A stretch of 64,000 bases of DNA from Sandaracinobacteroides sayramensis (GCF_022014495.1 NZ_JAKLSQ010000003.1:162575-226574); one strand, 5' to 3'. Counted from the first letter of the stretch, positions 17,928 through 26,339 are shown. The notes: generated from the sequence alone by a model not told the origin. Program-made: numbers and translations.

Positions 17928-18233
17928 TCAGGCGTCGGTGTGATGGCCGTTGCCGCCGGCGCGTGGCGGCGAATGGCGGAGGCGCTCGATCTCGTCCGAA
18001 AGCTGGCGCGAGGGGTCTATGGCGATCTTCTCCAGCGTCTGCACCCGCTCGTTCAGCCTGACGATCTCCTTGCGCAGAAGAGTCACTTCGTCTCCGGCCG
18101 ACGCGCGCACATAAGGATTGTCGGGCGAATGCCGCTCCCACCGTCCCTTTTCCTTGTTCCACCGCCCCCCGCTCATCACCTTGCCGATCACCACGATCGC
18201 AACGATCAGAACGACCGCCTCCCAGAACCCCAT
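17928..18233 (-). CDS. Small membrane/coiled-coil protein of the psp operon (PspB-like)
   Basis: 101 aa. One N-terminal membrane segment (VVLIVAIVVIGKVMSGG) is followed by a predicted coiled coil. The tail reads LEKIAIDPSRQLSDEIERLR. The same tail motif recurs in the next two upstream genes and in PspC. Architecture (single membrane helix plus short coiled coil) is like PspB, though identity outside the tail is low. Last gene of the psp run. Function unknown; by context it belongs to the envelope-stress response. Confidence 0.72.
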   Translation of the reverse strand: MGFWEAVVLIVAIVVIGKVMSGGRWNKEKGRWERHSPDNPYVRASAGDEVTLLRKEIVRLNERVQTLEKIAIDPSRQLSDEIERLRHSPPRAGGNGHHTDA

Positions 18234-18258
18234 TGTCCAGATCCTTCCTTCGGCAAGC

Positions 18259-18558
18259 TCAGTGGCGAAGATCGTCGATTTCGCGGCTCAGGCGGCTGCC
18301 GCCATCGGTGGCGATACGCTCCAGCGTCTGAACCCGGTCTTTCAGGGCGCCCAGTTCGGCCTGAAGCTGCGCGTTCTCGGACGTGAGCAGCTTCAGCCGC
18401 TCGACCTGTTCATTGTTGTGCGCGGGCTTCAGCGCCTGCCCCCAGCTTCCTTCCAGCGGGTAACCGTGCTTCACCCGAAGCCAGGTGGTGAACACCCAGC
18501 CAAGCGTTGCCCCGAGCCCGACGATCGCGAAAGTCGGCGAAGTCAGAAATTCCATCAT
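18259..18558 (-). CDS. Small membrane/coiled-coil protein of the psp operon
   Basis: 99 aa. The open frame begins further upstream but ATG 18558, preceded by AAGGAC, gives MMEFLTSPTFAIVGLGATLG with one membrane-spanning segment. A coiled coil follows (NEQVERLKLLTSENAQLQAE) and the shared tail LERIATDGGSRLSREIDDLR. Ten bases separate it from the upstream member. No enzyme signature. Probably a PspB/PspC-type membrane partner of PspA; this is inferred from architecture and position. Confidence 0.72.
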   Translation of the reverse strand: MMEFLTSPTFAIVGLGATLGWVFTTWLRVKHGYPLEGSWGQALKPAHNNEQVERLKLLTSENAQLQAELGALKDRVQTLERIATDGGSRLSREIDDLRH

Positions 18559-18568
18559 TTGTTTGTCC

Positions 18569-18850
18569 TTACTGGTCGAGCCGCGGACGGGCCTGCGACA
18601 GGCCCTGATGGCCAAGCGCGTCGATCTCGTCGGCGAGCGCCAGGCGCTTGTCGGTCGCGATCCGCTCCAGCACGGCCACCCGCGCCTCCAGTTTCTCGAT
18701 CCGCGCCTGCGCCACATTGGTCAGTTCCGATGTGCTTTTTTCCATCAGGTCCAGCTTGCGGTTCTGCACCTGGCGCCAGTTCTTCATGATGATCGCGATG
18801 ATCGGGATCATCATCGCCACCACCGGCACGATGAAAGGCGAGTTGAACAT
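18569..18850 (-). CDS. PspB-like envelope stress protein
   Basis: 93 aa. N-terminal membrane segment FIVPVVAMMIPIIAIIMKNW, then a charged helix (LTNVAQARIEKLEARVAVLE) and the shared tail LERIATDKRLALADEIDALG. Overall plan matches PspB, which with PspC senses membrane damage and recruits PspA. It lies 30 bp downstream of pspC. It is a second PspB-type copy in addition to the gene at 19267. Confidence 0.75.
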   Translation of the reverse strand: MFNSPFIVPVVAMMIPIIAIIMKNWRQVQNRKLDLMEKSTSELTNVAQARIEKLEARVAVLERIATDKRLALADEIDALGHQGLSQARPRLDQ

Positions 18851-18880
18851 ATGGGCTTCCCCCTTTTGAAATTGTCCGGA

Positions 18881-19264
18881 TCAGCGAAGTTCGTCGATCT
18901 CGCGGGCCAGGCGGTGGTTCGGGCTGGTGTAGGTCAGCTCGATATCGCGCAGGCGGCGGTCCACATCGCGGAAGGTGGAGCGCACCTCGCGGATCGAGCG
19001 GCCGGGCGCGGCGCGGGTCTTCTGCCAGAATTCCCGCTCCTCCGGATCGGCGTCGTCGACATAAAGGGTGTTCGGCTTAGCATCCGCCATCCAGCCGATC
19101 ACGAAATAGGCGATCAGCGGGAAGGGAAAGCCGAACAGCGTCGCCAGCACGAAGCCGATGCGGACCCAGAGCACATCGAAGCCGGTATAGTCGGCGATTC
19201 CGGCGCAGACGCCCATCACCTTGCCGTTGCGCTTGTCGAGGTAGAAACCAGTGCGGCGTGCCAT
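18881..19264 (-). CDS. pspC: Phage shock protein C (PspC domain)
   Basis: 127 aa from ATG 19264 (MARRTGFYLDKRNGK). The PspC domain is clear: GKVMGVCAGIADYTGFDVLW followed by a membrane segment (LATLFGFPFPLIAYFVIGWM). The C-terminal extension ends in HRLAREIDELR, the same motif as the tails of the three small downstream proteins. PspC is an inner-membrane sensor that binds PspB and PspA and controls the PspF activator. An in-frame ATG at 19270 overlaps the pspB stop. Confidence 0.92.
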   Translation of the reverse strand: MARRTGFYLDKRNGKVMGVCAGIADYTGFDVLWVRIGFVLATLFGFPFPLIAYFVIGWMADAKPNTLYVDDADPEEREFWQKTRAAPGRSIREVRSTFRDVDRRLRDIELTYTSPNHRLAREIDELR

Positions 19265-19266
19265 GA

Positions 19267-19578
19267 TCAATAGTCCTTCCTGAGGCCACGGGAACGCAGT
19301 TCCGTCGGCTGGCCGGGCGAGCGGAAATCACCCAGCCTTTCATCCTTGTTCAGTTCCGGCGCCCGGGGCGCTTCGCCACGATCGGCGGCGATGATCCGCT
19401 CGATCGTGTGCATCCGCTCGTCCAGCCGGCGGGCGATATCGTGCAGTTCGTCCAGCAGATCCTCATCCTCGACGGTGATCGACTTCGCCTGCTTCCACTT
19501 CGTCAGATAGTGCAGGATCAGCCAGGGCATGCCGACGAAGATGGCGATGATGGCGGTCAGCGGGATCAGGTTTTCCAT
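19267..19578 (-). CDS. pspB: Phage shock protein B
   Basis: 103 aa. Residues 1-25 form the membrane anchor (LTAIIAIFVGMPWLILHYL), followed by the PspB coiled coil (LLDELHDIARRLDERMHTIE). The segment up to about residue 65 aligns in layout with E. coli PspB (about 74 aa); a 35-residue polar tail is extra. It is 27 bp downstream of pspA and touches pspC. It acts with PspC at the inner membrane. Confidence 0.9.
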   Translation of the reverse strand: MENLIPLTAIIAIFVGMPWLILHYLTKWKQAKSITVEDEDLLDELHDIARRLDERMHTIERIIAADRGEAPRAPELNKDERLGDFRSPGQPTELRSRGLRKDY

Positions 19579-19605
19579 GGGTCAACCCCTTCCTTCGCCG
19601 CCGGC

Positions 19606-20274
19606 TCAGTGCTTCTGCTGCATGCGGGCCTTGAGCTCGGCGAGCTCGGCGGCGACCGCATCGTTCGAGCGCAACTCGGCGATTTCCTCTTCCAGCGACT
19701 TCGGCACGGGCGCGAGATCGTAGACCTCGGCGCGGCCCTCGGCCATGTCGACGCGGCGTTCCAGAACCTCGAAGCGGGAGAAGGCCTCCTCCACCCGGGC
19801 GCCACGGGTCATGGCGCGGACGCGGGCGCGGTTCTGCGCCGATTCCAGCCGCGAGATCAGCGCATTCTGCCGGGTGCGGGCTTCGCGCAGCTTCGCTTCC
19901 AGCTTGCCGATATCGTCCTCATGGGCGCGGAGCTGCTCTTCCAGCACATCCACTTCCCCGCGCAGCATGGCGGCGGTCTGCGCCACCTTCTGCTTTTCGG
20001 TCAGCGCCGCCGTCGCCAGATCCTCGCGGTCCTTGGAAAGCGCCAGCTCGGCCTTTTCCGCCCAGTTCGCCTGCGCCTGCTCCAGCTTCAGGATGGTGCG
20101 GCGGATCTCCTTCTGGTCGGCGATGGTGCGCGCGGCGGACGCCCGCACTTCCACCAGCGTTTCCTCCATCTCCATGATGACGAGACGGATGGTCTTGGCC
20201 GGATCCTCCGCGCGGTCGAGAAGGTCGTTCACATTGGCCTGGATGATGTCCCGGGCGCGGGAGAAAATGCCCAT
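19606..20274 (-). CDS. pspA: Phage shock protein A
   Basis: Membrane-remodelling ESCRT-III-like protein and negative regulator of PspF. 222 aa, nearly all coiled coil, starting with the amphipathic membrane-binding helix MGIFSRARDIIQANVNDLLD and the conserved DPAKTIRLVIMEMEETL. The start at 20274 is fixed by this N-terminus; upstream in-frame sequence is not PspA-like. First gene of the operon pspA-pspB-pspC-three small genes, read from the sigma-54 promoter at 20488-20503 with a leader of about 200 bases. Confidence 0.96.
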   Translation of the reverse strand: MGIFSRARDIIQANVNDLLDRAEDPAKTIRLVIMEMEETLVEVRASAARTIADQKEIRRTILKLEQAQANWAEKAELALSKDREDLATAALTEKQKVAQTAAMLRGEVDVLEEQLRAHEDDIGKLEAKLREARTRQNALISRLESAQNRARVRAMTRGARVEEAFSRFEVLERRVDMAEGRAEVYDLAPVPKSLEEEIAELRSNDAVAAELAELKARMQQKH

Positions 20275-20487
20275 TGTCAGATCCTCGCTACGATATGTCG
20301 GTGTTTCGGATTCGCCGACGATTGTGAAAGAAACCGGCCCGGACGGGAAGTCGAGAGAGAGGGGGGCTTCGCCACCCGCCCGGGCCAGGGACCGACCGCT
20401 CACGAAACGCTCCGTTCCGTGGGACTGGTGGCAGTCGGGTTTTTCATCGTCGTTCCAACCTCCGTTTATTCTGTTCGCAGCAAACAA

Positions 20488-20503
20488 TGCAGATTTCGTG
20501 CCA
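20488..20503 (-). promoter_or_regulatory. Sigma-54 promoter of the psp operon
   Basis: Minus-strand sequence TGGCACGAAATCTGCA matches the sigma-54 consensus TGGCACG-N4-TTGCA at all but one position, with the GG (-24) and GC (-12) doublets ten bases apart as required. It lies in the 359-bp gap between divergent pspF and pspA and reads toward pspA. The bases between it and pspF are free for PspF enhancer sites. This fits the known PspF/sigma-54 control of psp genes. Confidence 0.82.
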
Positions 20504-20601
20504 ACTTCATTATTCAAAAGATATATTCGTAAAATCAAAAGCTTGGATCAATCCCGGAAATTCGAACAGCCCCAATATCCAGCGCGGATCGCCAACTATT
20601 G

Positions 20602-20620
20602 GCAGATTTCCCCAATCTGC
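20602..20620. promoter_or_regulatory. Inverted repeat upstream of pspF
   Basis: GCAGATT and AATCTGC form a perfect 7-bp inverted repeat around TCCCC, 13 bases before the pspF ATG. The left arm GCAGATTTC is also present at the -12 element of the psp promoter (20489-20497). It could be a PspF enhancer/autoregulatory site or a small mRNA hairpin over the pspF start. The symmetry is visible; the role is inference. Confidence 0.4.
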
Positions 20621-20633
20621 TATTTTCATCGCC

Positions 20634-21677
20634 ATGCCGGAAAAACCCACGCAATTGATCGGCCAGTCGGGCCCCTTCCTGGATGCAGTCGAAAGGGCGA
20701 GCGCCGCCGCGCCCCTCAGCCGCCCGGTGCTGGTCGTCGGCGAGCGTGGAACCGGCAAGGAAATGATCGCCGAGCGCCTGCACCGCCTTTCCCCCCGATG
20801 GGAGGAGCCGCTCGTCAGCCTCAATTGCGCGGCGTTGCCCGAAACCCTGCTGGATGCGGAATTGTTCGGCTATGAGGCCGGCGCCTTCACCGGCGCCGTT
20901 CGCGCCCGGGCCGGCCGATTCGAGGAAGCCGACGGCGGCACGCTTTTCCTGGACGAAGTCGGCATGCTGACGGCGGCCGGGCAGGAGCGGCTGCTGAGGG
21001 TCGTCGAATATGGCGAACTGGCGCGCCTCGGCAGCACGCGCGTCATCCGGGTGGACGTGCGCGTGGTCGCGGCCACCAACGAGGATTTGCCGCGCCTCGC
21101 CGAGCAGGGAAAATTCCGCGCCGACCTTCTGGACCGCCTCTCCTTCGAGGTCATCACCTTGCCCCCCTTGCGCGCGCGGCGGGAGGATATCCGCCCGCTT
21201 GCCGATTTCTTCGGCCGGCGGATGGCTTCCGAACTCGGCTGGAACCGCTTTCCCGGCTTTTCCGCGCGGGTGCTGGAAGAGCTGGAAGCGCATGACTGGC
21301 CCGGCAATGTCCGCGAACTGAAGAACGCCGTGGAGCGCGCCGTCTACCGCTGGGGCGAGGCGGAGCGGCCGATCGGCGCGCTGGACCTCAATCCGTTCGA
21401 AAGCCCCTGGCGGCCGACCGGCGCCTTCACCCGCCCCTCGTCGGCCATGGCCCTGCCCCTACCCGAAACCAACAGCCCGGCCGAAGCGGAAAAGCCCGAA
21501 ACCGAAACGCCCCTGCCATCGGATTTCCGTGGAGCGATAGCCCTTTACGAACGCAAGCTGCTGGAACAGGCGCTGGGCGCCAGCCGGCACAACCAGCGCC
21601 GAGCCGCGCAGATGCTGGGGCTCAGTTACGATCAACTCCGGCACGCCATGAAGCGGCATAATCTGCTTCAAGGCTGA
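20634..21677 (+). CDS. pspF: PspF, sigma-54-dependent activator of the psp operon
   Basis: 347-aa AAA+ enhancer-binding protein without an N-terminal receiver domain, as in E. coli PspF. Walker A is GERGTGKE, the sigma-54 contact loop is GAFTGA, Walker B is GGTLFLDEVGML, and the arginine-finger region includes FRADLLDRLSFEVI. A Pro/Glu-rich linker leads to a Fis-type helix-turn-helix (NQRRAAQMLGLSYDQLRHAM). The start at 20634 gives MPEKPTQLIGQSGPFLDAVE, the correct N-terminus; no strong ribosome-binding site is visible. Divergent from pspA, whose sigma-54 promoter it should activate. Confidence 0.95.
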   Translation: MPEKPTQLIGQSGPFLDAVERASAAAPLSRPVLVVGERGTGKEMIAERLHRLSPRWEEPLVSLNCAALPETLLDAELFGYEAGAFTGAVRARAGRFEEADGGTLFLDEVGMLTAAGQERLLRVVEYGELARLGSTRVIRVDVRVVAATNEDLPRLAEQGKFRADLLDRLSFEVITLPPLRARREDIRPLADFFGRRMASELGWNRFPGFSARVLEELEAHDWPGNVRELKNAVERAVYRWGEAERPIGALDLNPFESPWRPTGAFTRPSSAMALPLPETNSPAEAEKPETETPLPSDFRGAIALYERKLLEQALGASRHNQRRAAQMLGLSYDQLRHAMKRHNLLQG

Positions 21678-21680
21678 GTT

Positions 21681-22604
21681 TCAGCCTTCGATTTCGGGCT
21701 CCGCTTCGGCGGCCACCGGCGGATGCAGCATCAGCCGCTCCACCCGGCGGCCGTCGCTGGCGGTCACTTCGATGCCCCAGCCATTGGGGTGCGGGAAACG
21801 CTCTCCGGCCTCGGGCACCCGGCCGGCCATCAGCACCGACAGGCCGCCCAGCGTGTCCACTTCGTCGCCCAGTTCATCGTCGATGAAGCGCACGCCAAGA
21901 TCGCGCTCCAGATCGTCCAGATCGACGCGCGCGTCCGCTTCCACCAGGCCGTTCGGGTGGCGGACGATCAGCGATTGCTCCACATCGTCATGCTCGTCCT
22001 CGATCTCGCCGACGATTTCCTCGACAATATCCTCGATGGTCACCAGCCCGTCGGTGCCGCCATATTCGTCCACCACGATCGCCATGTGCGTGCGGTTGCG
22101 GCGCATGTCGGTCAGCAGGTCGACGACCGGCATGGAAGGGGGGACGAACAGCACGGGTCGAAGCAGGTCCGCCACCGCCGGCAACGCCGCGCTTTCGTGC
22201 GCCGGCTGGCCGAAGCGGTCGGCGATGACGGTGTAGATGTCCTTCACATGCAGCATGCCCGTCACTTCATCCAGGGACTTGTGGTAGACGGGCAGCCGGC
22301 TGTGCCCGGCCTCGCGGAAGGCGGAGACGATGCGGGCGAAATCATGATCGTCGGGAATGGCAATGATATCCGAGCGTTGCACGGCCACATCGCCGGCTTT
22401 CTGCTCGGCCAGTTCCAGCATGTTGCGCAACATCAGGCGCTCATCCTGGTCCAGGTCTCCGGGGCTCGCGCCCTCCTCCGCATGTTCCTCGATCGCCTCC
22501 TCGATCGACGCCCGCAAGGTGTTCGGGCCTTTCATATGCAGGAATTCGCGGACGGCGCTCCAGAGGGAAGGGCCGTCCGCGGGTCTAGAGGAAGGGTCGC
22601 TCAT
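21681..22604 (-). CDS. corC: CorC/HlyC-family CBS-domain protein
   Basis: 307 aa, cytosolic (no membrane segment). A tandem CBS pair spans about residues 75-200 (MLHVKDIYTVIADRFGQ; THMAIVVDEYGGTDGLVTIE), followed by the CorC transporter-associated domain (DDLERDLGVRFIDDELGDEV). These proteins are linked to Mg/Co efflux or ion homeostasis. In many proteobacteria this gene follows ybeY and precedes lnt; here it overlaps ybeY by 4 bp, but lnt is not next and pspF converges with only 3 bp between stops. Confidence 0.9.
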   Translation of the reverse strand: MSDPSSRPADGPSLWSAVREFLHMKGPNTLRASIEEAIEEHAEEGASPGDLDQDERLMLRNMLELAEQKAGDVAVQRSDIIAIPDDHDFARIVSAFREAGHSRLPVYHKSLDEVTGMLHVKDIYTVIADRFGQPAHESAALPAVADLLRPVLFVPPSMPVVDLLTDMRRNRTHMAIVVDEYGGTDGLVTIEDIVEEIVGEIEDEHDDVEQSLIVRHPNGLVEADARVDLDDLERDLGVRFIDDELGDEVDTLGGLSVLMAGRVPEAGERFPHPNGWGIEVTASDGRRVERLMLHPPVAAEAEPEIEG

Positions 22605-23152
22605 GGTCTTTCATCCACTGCCCTTGCCGCGGGTGCCATCTCGGGCGCCTCGGCATAGGGGTTGGCTATTCCAAGGCCGGCGAGGATGCGCGTTTCCAGC
22701 GCCTCCATCGCTTCGGCCGACGGGTCGTCCTGATGGTCATGGCCCAGCAGGTGCAGGGTTCCATGCACCAGAAGATGCGTCACATGGTCGGCAAGGGGGA
22801 TGCCCTTGTCCGAAGCTTCGCTCGCGCTGGTCTCAAAGGCAAGCGCCATGTCGCCCAGCAGCAGGTCCATGTCCGGCTGCGCCAGCACGACCTCCACATC
22901 CGCCGCTTCCAGCATCGGGAAGGAAAGGATGTTGGTCGGCTTGTCCTTGCCGCGATAATCGCGGTTCAGGCGCTGGACCTCCTCATCGTCCGACAGGCGG
23001 ACGGAGACTTCGACGAGCGCCCCCTCGCCTTCCAGCAGATGCCCCTGTCCGCCGCCGGCCAGCGCCGCGGACACCGCGTCAAGCGCAAGCCCCTCCCAGT
23101 CGAAGCGTTCGTCCCAGTCCCCGGCGACTATGTCGCAATCGACGTCAAGCAT
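22601..23152 (-). CDS. ybeY: Endoribonuclease YbeY (16S rRNA maturation)
   Basis: Zinc-dependent single-strand endoribonuclease for 16S rRNA 3'-end processing and ribosome quality control. The signature HLLVHGTLHLLGHDH (H-x3-H-x5-H) is present, and DYRGKDKPTNILSFPM is the upstream family motif. The start was set at ATG 23152 (AGGGG about five bases upstream), giving 183 aa and an 8-bp overlap with phoH; an earlier ATG at 23164 adds MRGL. Confidence 0.93.
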   Translation of the reverse strand: MLDVDCDIVAGDWDERFDWEGLALDAVSAALAGGGQGHLLEGEGALVEVSVRLSDDEEVQRLNRDYRGKDKPTNILSFPMLEAADVEVVLAQPDMDLLLGDMALAFETSASEASDKGIPLADHVTHLLVHGTLHLLGHDHQDDPSAEAMEALETRILAGLGIANPYAEAPEMAPAARAVDERP

Positions 23153-24158
23153 CAGGCCCCTCATAGGCCTGGACGATCCGCCCGACGATCGGGTGCCGCA
23201 CCACGTCCTTCGCCGTGAAGCGCTGCACGGCAAGTCCCGGAATTCCTTCCAGCCGGCTCACCGCATCGGCCAGCCCGCTCTTGCCCGGGTCGGGAAGGTC
23301 CACCTGCTTCGGGTCGCCGCAGATCACCATGCGGCTGCCCTCGCCGAAGCGGGTGAGGAACATCTTCATCTGCTGCGGCGTGGTGTTCTGCGCCTCGTCC
23401 AGGATGACGAAGGCGTGCGCCAGCGTCCGCCCGCGCATGAAGGCCAGAGGCGCGATCTCGATCTCGCCAGACGCGATCCGCCGCTCCACTTGCTCGGACG
23501 GCAGCATGTCGTAAAGCGCATCGTAAAGCGGGCGGAGATAGGGATCGACCTTCTCCTTCATGTCGCCCGGAAGGAAGCCCAGCCGCTCCCCGGCCTCCAC
23601 CGCCGGGCGGGACAGGATCAGCCGGTCGACCGAGCCGGAAATCAACTGGCTGACCGCCTGCGCCACCGCCAGATAGGTCTTGCCGGTGCCGGCCGGCCCC
23701 AGCGCGAAGATCATGTCGTTATGGCCGAGCGCCTGGATATATTGCGCCTGCGTCGCCGTCCGCGCCACGATCGTCTTGCGGCGGGTGCGGATCATCGCCG
23801 GCGGCCCGCCGGCCTCCACGCGCACCCCCTCGGAGGTGGTTTCGCCGACCATGGCGATCGCCGCCTCCACGTCGCCGCTGTCCACGGGCAGGCCGCGCTC
23901 CAGCCGGGCGTAAAGCTCGTTCAGCACGTCGCGCGCCCGGGCGATCCCCAGCGGCTCGCCCTCCACCGCCACCCGGTTGCCGCGCGCGGCGATATAGACG
24001 CCCAGCCGGTTCTCGATGGTGATCAGATTCTGGTCGAACTGGCCGAACAGGGTGCCCAGCAGCGCCGGCCGGTCGAATTCCAGTTCCACCCGCGCCTTGC
24101 CATGCTGCGGCGGTTCCGCCGCCCCCCTTGCGCCGGAGTCGGCGTGCTTCTTCACCAT
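23145..24158 (-). CDS. phoH: PhoH-family ATPase
   Basis: 337 aa. Walker A is LGPAGTGKTYLAVAQAV and Walker B is AFVILDEAQNTTPQQMK; the RQ/arginine region DPKQVDLPDPGKSGLAD follows. An N-terminal KH-like region (residues about 20-110) is typical of the chromosomal PhoH/YbeZ type, which partners YbeY in rRNA processing. The start ATG 24158 overlaps the miaB stop by 7 bp; more distal in-frame sequence is miaB antisense and was excluded. Confidence 0.94.
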   Translation of the reverse strand: MVKKHADSGARGAAEPPQHGKARVELEFDRPALLGTLFGQFDQNLITIENRLGVYIAARGNRVAVEGEPLGIARARDVLNELYARLERGLPVDSGDVEAAIAMVGETTSEGVRVEAGGPPAMIRTRRKTIVARTATQAQYIQALGHNDMIFALGPAGTGKTYLAVAQAVSQLISGSVDRLILSRPAVEAGERLGFLPGDMKEKVDPYLRPLYDALYDMLPSEQVERRIASGEIEIAPLAFMRGRTLAHAFVILDEAQNTTPQQMKMFLTRFGEGSRMVICGDPKQVDLPDPGKSGLADAVSRLEGIPGLAVQRFTAKDVVRHPIVGRIVQAYEGPDA

Positions 24159-25480
24159 TGCGCGGCGGTTTTCCGGGTCAACAATCGTCCCTCCAGGCTG
24201 TTCGGGCCGGCGGCAACCAGCTCCACTTGCACCATATCGCCCATGGTCAGTTGCGGATCGGTGACAACCACCGATTGCAGCCAAGGGGATTTGCCGATCC
24301 ACTGATCCGCCCGGCGCCCGCGCCGCTCGATCAGAACCTCGCAAACCAGGCCCACCGAGCGCTGGTTGAAGGCCAGCGCCGAAGCGCCGATCGCGTCCTG
24401 CAATCGCTGCAGGCGTTCGGACTTCACCTCTTCGGAAAGCTGGTCCTCGCGCTCGGCGGCCGGCGTGCCGATCCGCGGCGAATATTTGAAGCTGAAGGCC
24501 TGCGCATAGCCGACCCCATGCGCAAGGCTGATGCTATCCTCGAAATCCGCATCCGTCTCGCCAGGGAAACCGACGATGAAGTCCGACGTGATGGCAAGGT
24601 CCGGCCGCACGTCGCGGAACTGCCGGATCAGATCGAGATAAAAGGCCCGGTCATGCTTGCGGTTCATCGCCTGCAACACCCGGTCCGAACCGGACTGCAC
24701 GGGGAGATGCAGATAGGGCATCAGCTCGGGGATTTCGGCGTGCGCCCGGATCATCTCGGGCGTCACGTCGCGCGGATGGCTGGTGGTGTAGCGCACCCGC
24801 TCCACGCCCGGGATCGCCGCCACGGCGCGCACCAGTTCGCCGAAGCCGCTGGCGCCATCGGCCCAGGCGTTCACATTCTGCCCCAGCAGAGTGATTTCCA
24901 AGGCACCGCCGTCGGCCAGCTTCTCCGCCTCGGCCAGGATCGCCGACAGGGGGCGTGACGCTTCCGCGCCGCGCGTGTAGGGCACCACGCAGAAGGCGCA
25001 GAATTTGTCGCAGCCTTCCTGCACCGTCAGGAAGGCGGAAGGCGCCCGGCGGCGGCGCTCGGGCAGATGCTCGAACTTCGGCACCGCCGGCATGTCTAGA
25101 TCGACGATGTCGCGCACGCCGGCCGCCTGCGCCTCCAGCAGTTCCGGCAGGCGGTGATAGGCCTGCGGCCCGACCACCAGATCGACGGAGCCGGTGCGCT
25201 TCAGGATTTCCGCGCCCTCGGCCTGCGCCACGCAGCCCGTCACCGCCACCACCGGCTTCGGCCGGCCTTCCTCGCGCGCCCGCGCCGCGATCCGCCCCAC
25301 CTCATGGTAGAGCTTTTCCGCCGCCTTTTCCCGGATGTGGCAGGTGTTCAGAACGATGATGTCGGCTTTATCGTCGCCGGACTCGCTGAGGCCGCTCGCG
25401 GCAAGGGCCTCGCCCATGCGCTCCGCATCGTAGACATTCATCTGGCAACCAAAGGACTTGATTGCGAAACTCCGCGTCAA
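24152..25480 (-). CDS. miaB: tRNA-2-methylthio-N6-dimethylallyladenosine synthase
   Basis: Radical-SAM methylthiotransferase that modifies adenosine 37 of tRNAs reading U-starting codons. The N-terminal UPF0004 domain has its three cluster cysteines (FGCQMNVYD, NTCHIREKA, VTGCVAQ). The radical-SAM motif is CDKFCAFC. A C-terminal TRAM domain ends the protein (VEVLIERRGRRAD is not present in full; the visible form is CEVLIERRGRRAD). 442 aa. ATG overlaps the plsC stop (ATGA). Confidence 0.97.
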   Translation of the reverse strand: MTRSFAIKSFGCQMNVYDAERMGEALAASGLSESGDDKADIIVLNTCHIREKAAEKLYHEVGRIAARAREEGRPKPVVAVTGCVAQAEGAEILKRTGSVDLVVGPQAYHRLPELLEAQAAGVRDIVDLDMPAVPKFEHLPERRRRAPSAFLTVQEGCDKFCAFCVVPYTRGAEASRPLSAILAEAEKLADGGALEITLLGQNVNAWADGASGFGELVRAVAAIPGVERVRYTTSHPRDVTPEMIRAHAEIPELMPYLHLPVQSGSDRVLQAMNRKHDRAFYLDLIRQFRDVRPDLAITSDFIVGFPGETDADFEDSISLAHGVGYAQAFSFKYSPRIGTPAAEREDQLSEEVKSERLQRLQDAIGASALAFNQRSVGLVCEVLIERRGRRADQWIGKSPWLQSVVVTDPQLTMGDMVQVELVAAGPNSLEGRLLTRKTAAQW

Positions 25481-26331
25481 ATCTCACCTCGCATCAGCTT
25501 CCGATATCCAGCCGATACCACGCCATGGCAATGCCGCGCGAGCGCTTTCCTGTCAGGGAAGTCCGTCCGCCGCACGGGCTCGTGGCACAGGATGCGCGCG
25601 GCGATCCTTCCCAGGCGCATGAATTCCATCGCGTGCGGCCCGAGCTCCATGTCCCCCACCCAGGCGATTTCCATCAGCCGCTGCCGTGTCAGCGGCAGGC
25701 CGTTCAGATGCGTGTAGGCGAGGCTGATCGGCTGGATGCGGATATCGGCGGCCGCCTCTCCCTCCACCACCGAGAAGAGCGTGCTCTTGAACGGCAGCAC
25801 CCGAACGCCATCGTTGCTGGTGCCTTCCGGGAAGAGAATCACATTGTCGCCCGAGCGCAGGCGCCCTTCGATGGCGCCCGCCTGCTCTGCGGACCGGCGC
25901 CGCTGCTCCCGCTCGACATAGATGGTGTTCTGCAGGTCGGCCAGCAGGCTGACCATCCCCATTTCGCCCACTTCCGCCTTGGCCACGAACGAACCGTTCA
26001 GCCAGGCGCCCAGCACCGGAATATCCAGCCAGGATATATGGTTGGACACATAGAGCACCGAGCCGCTGGCCGGCGCCCCGATCAGCCGGCTGCGCACGCC
26101 CAGCGACCGGCTGACGATGCGATGCCAGGCCATGGGAACCCGCCCTGCCCCGTCCCGTCCCAGCAGGCGAAGCGTCAGCGCCGGCGGCAGCAGCACGCCG
26201 GTCGCGGCCAGCGTTCCGGCCATGGTCTTCACATGGCCGATGCGCTGGAACGGCCGATCCTTCAATTGCGGGCGCAATGGCTTCGCCCGGCGTTTCGGCT
26301 CGGGAAGGTCGATCGCACCGACTTCAGCCAT
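25477..26331 (-). CDS. plsC: 1-acyl-sn-glycerol-3-phosphate acyltransferase (PlsC family)
   Basis: Transfers an acyl chain to lysophosphatidic acid in phospholipid synthesis, at the inner membrane. Motif I NHISWLD (H-x4-D) and motif III FPEGTSND are intact. A hydrophobic N-terminal stretch after residue 35 (LAATGVLLPPALTLRLLG) would anchor it. 284 aa. It is 8 bp downstream of fur and overlaps miaB. Confidence 0.9.
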   Translation of the reverse strand: MAEVGAIDLPEPKRRAKPLRPQLKDRPFQRIGHVKTMAGTLAATGVLLPPALTLRLLGRDGAGRVPMAWHRIVSRSLGVRSRLIGAPASGSVLYVSNHISWLDIPVLGAWLNGSFVAKAEVGEMGMVSLLADLQNTIYVEREQRRRSAEQAGAIEGRLRSGDNVILFPEGTSNDGVRVLPFKSTLFSVVEGEAAADIRIQPISLAYTHLNGLPLTRQRLMEIAWVGDMELGPHAMEFMRLGRIAARILCHEPVRRTDFPDRKALARHCHGVVSAGYRKLMRGEI

Positions 26332-26339
26332 GAAAGATG

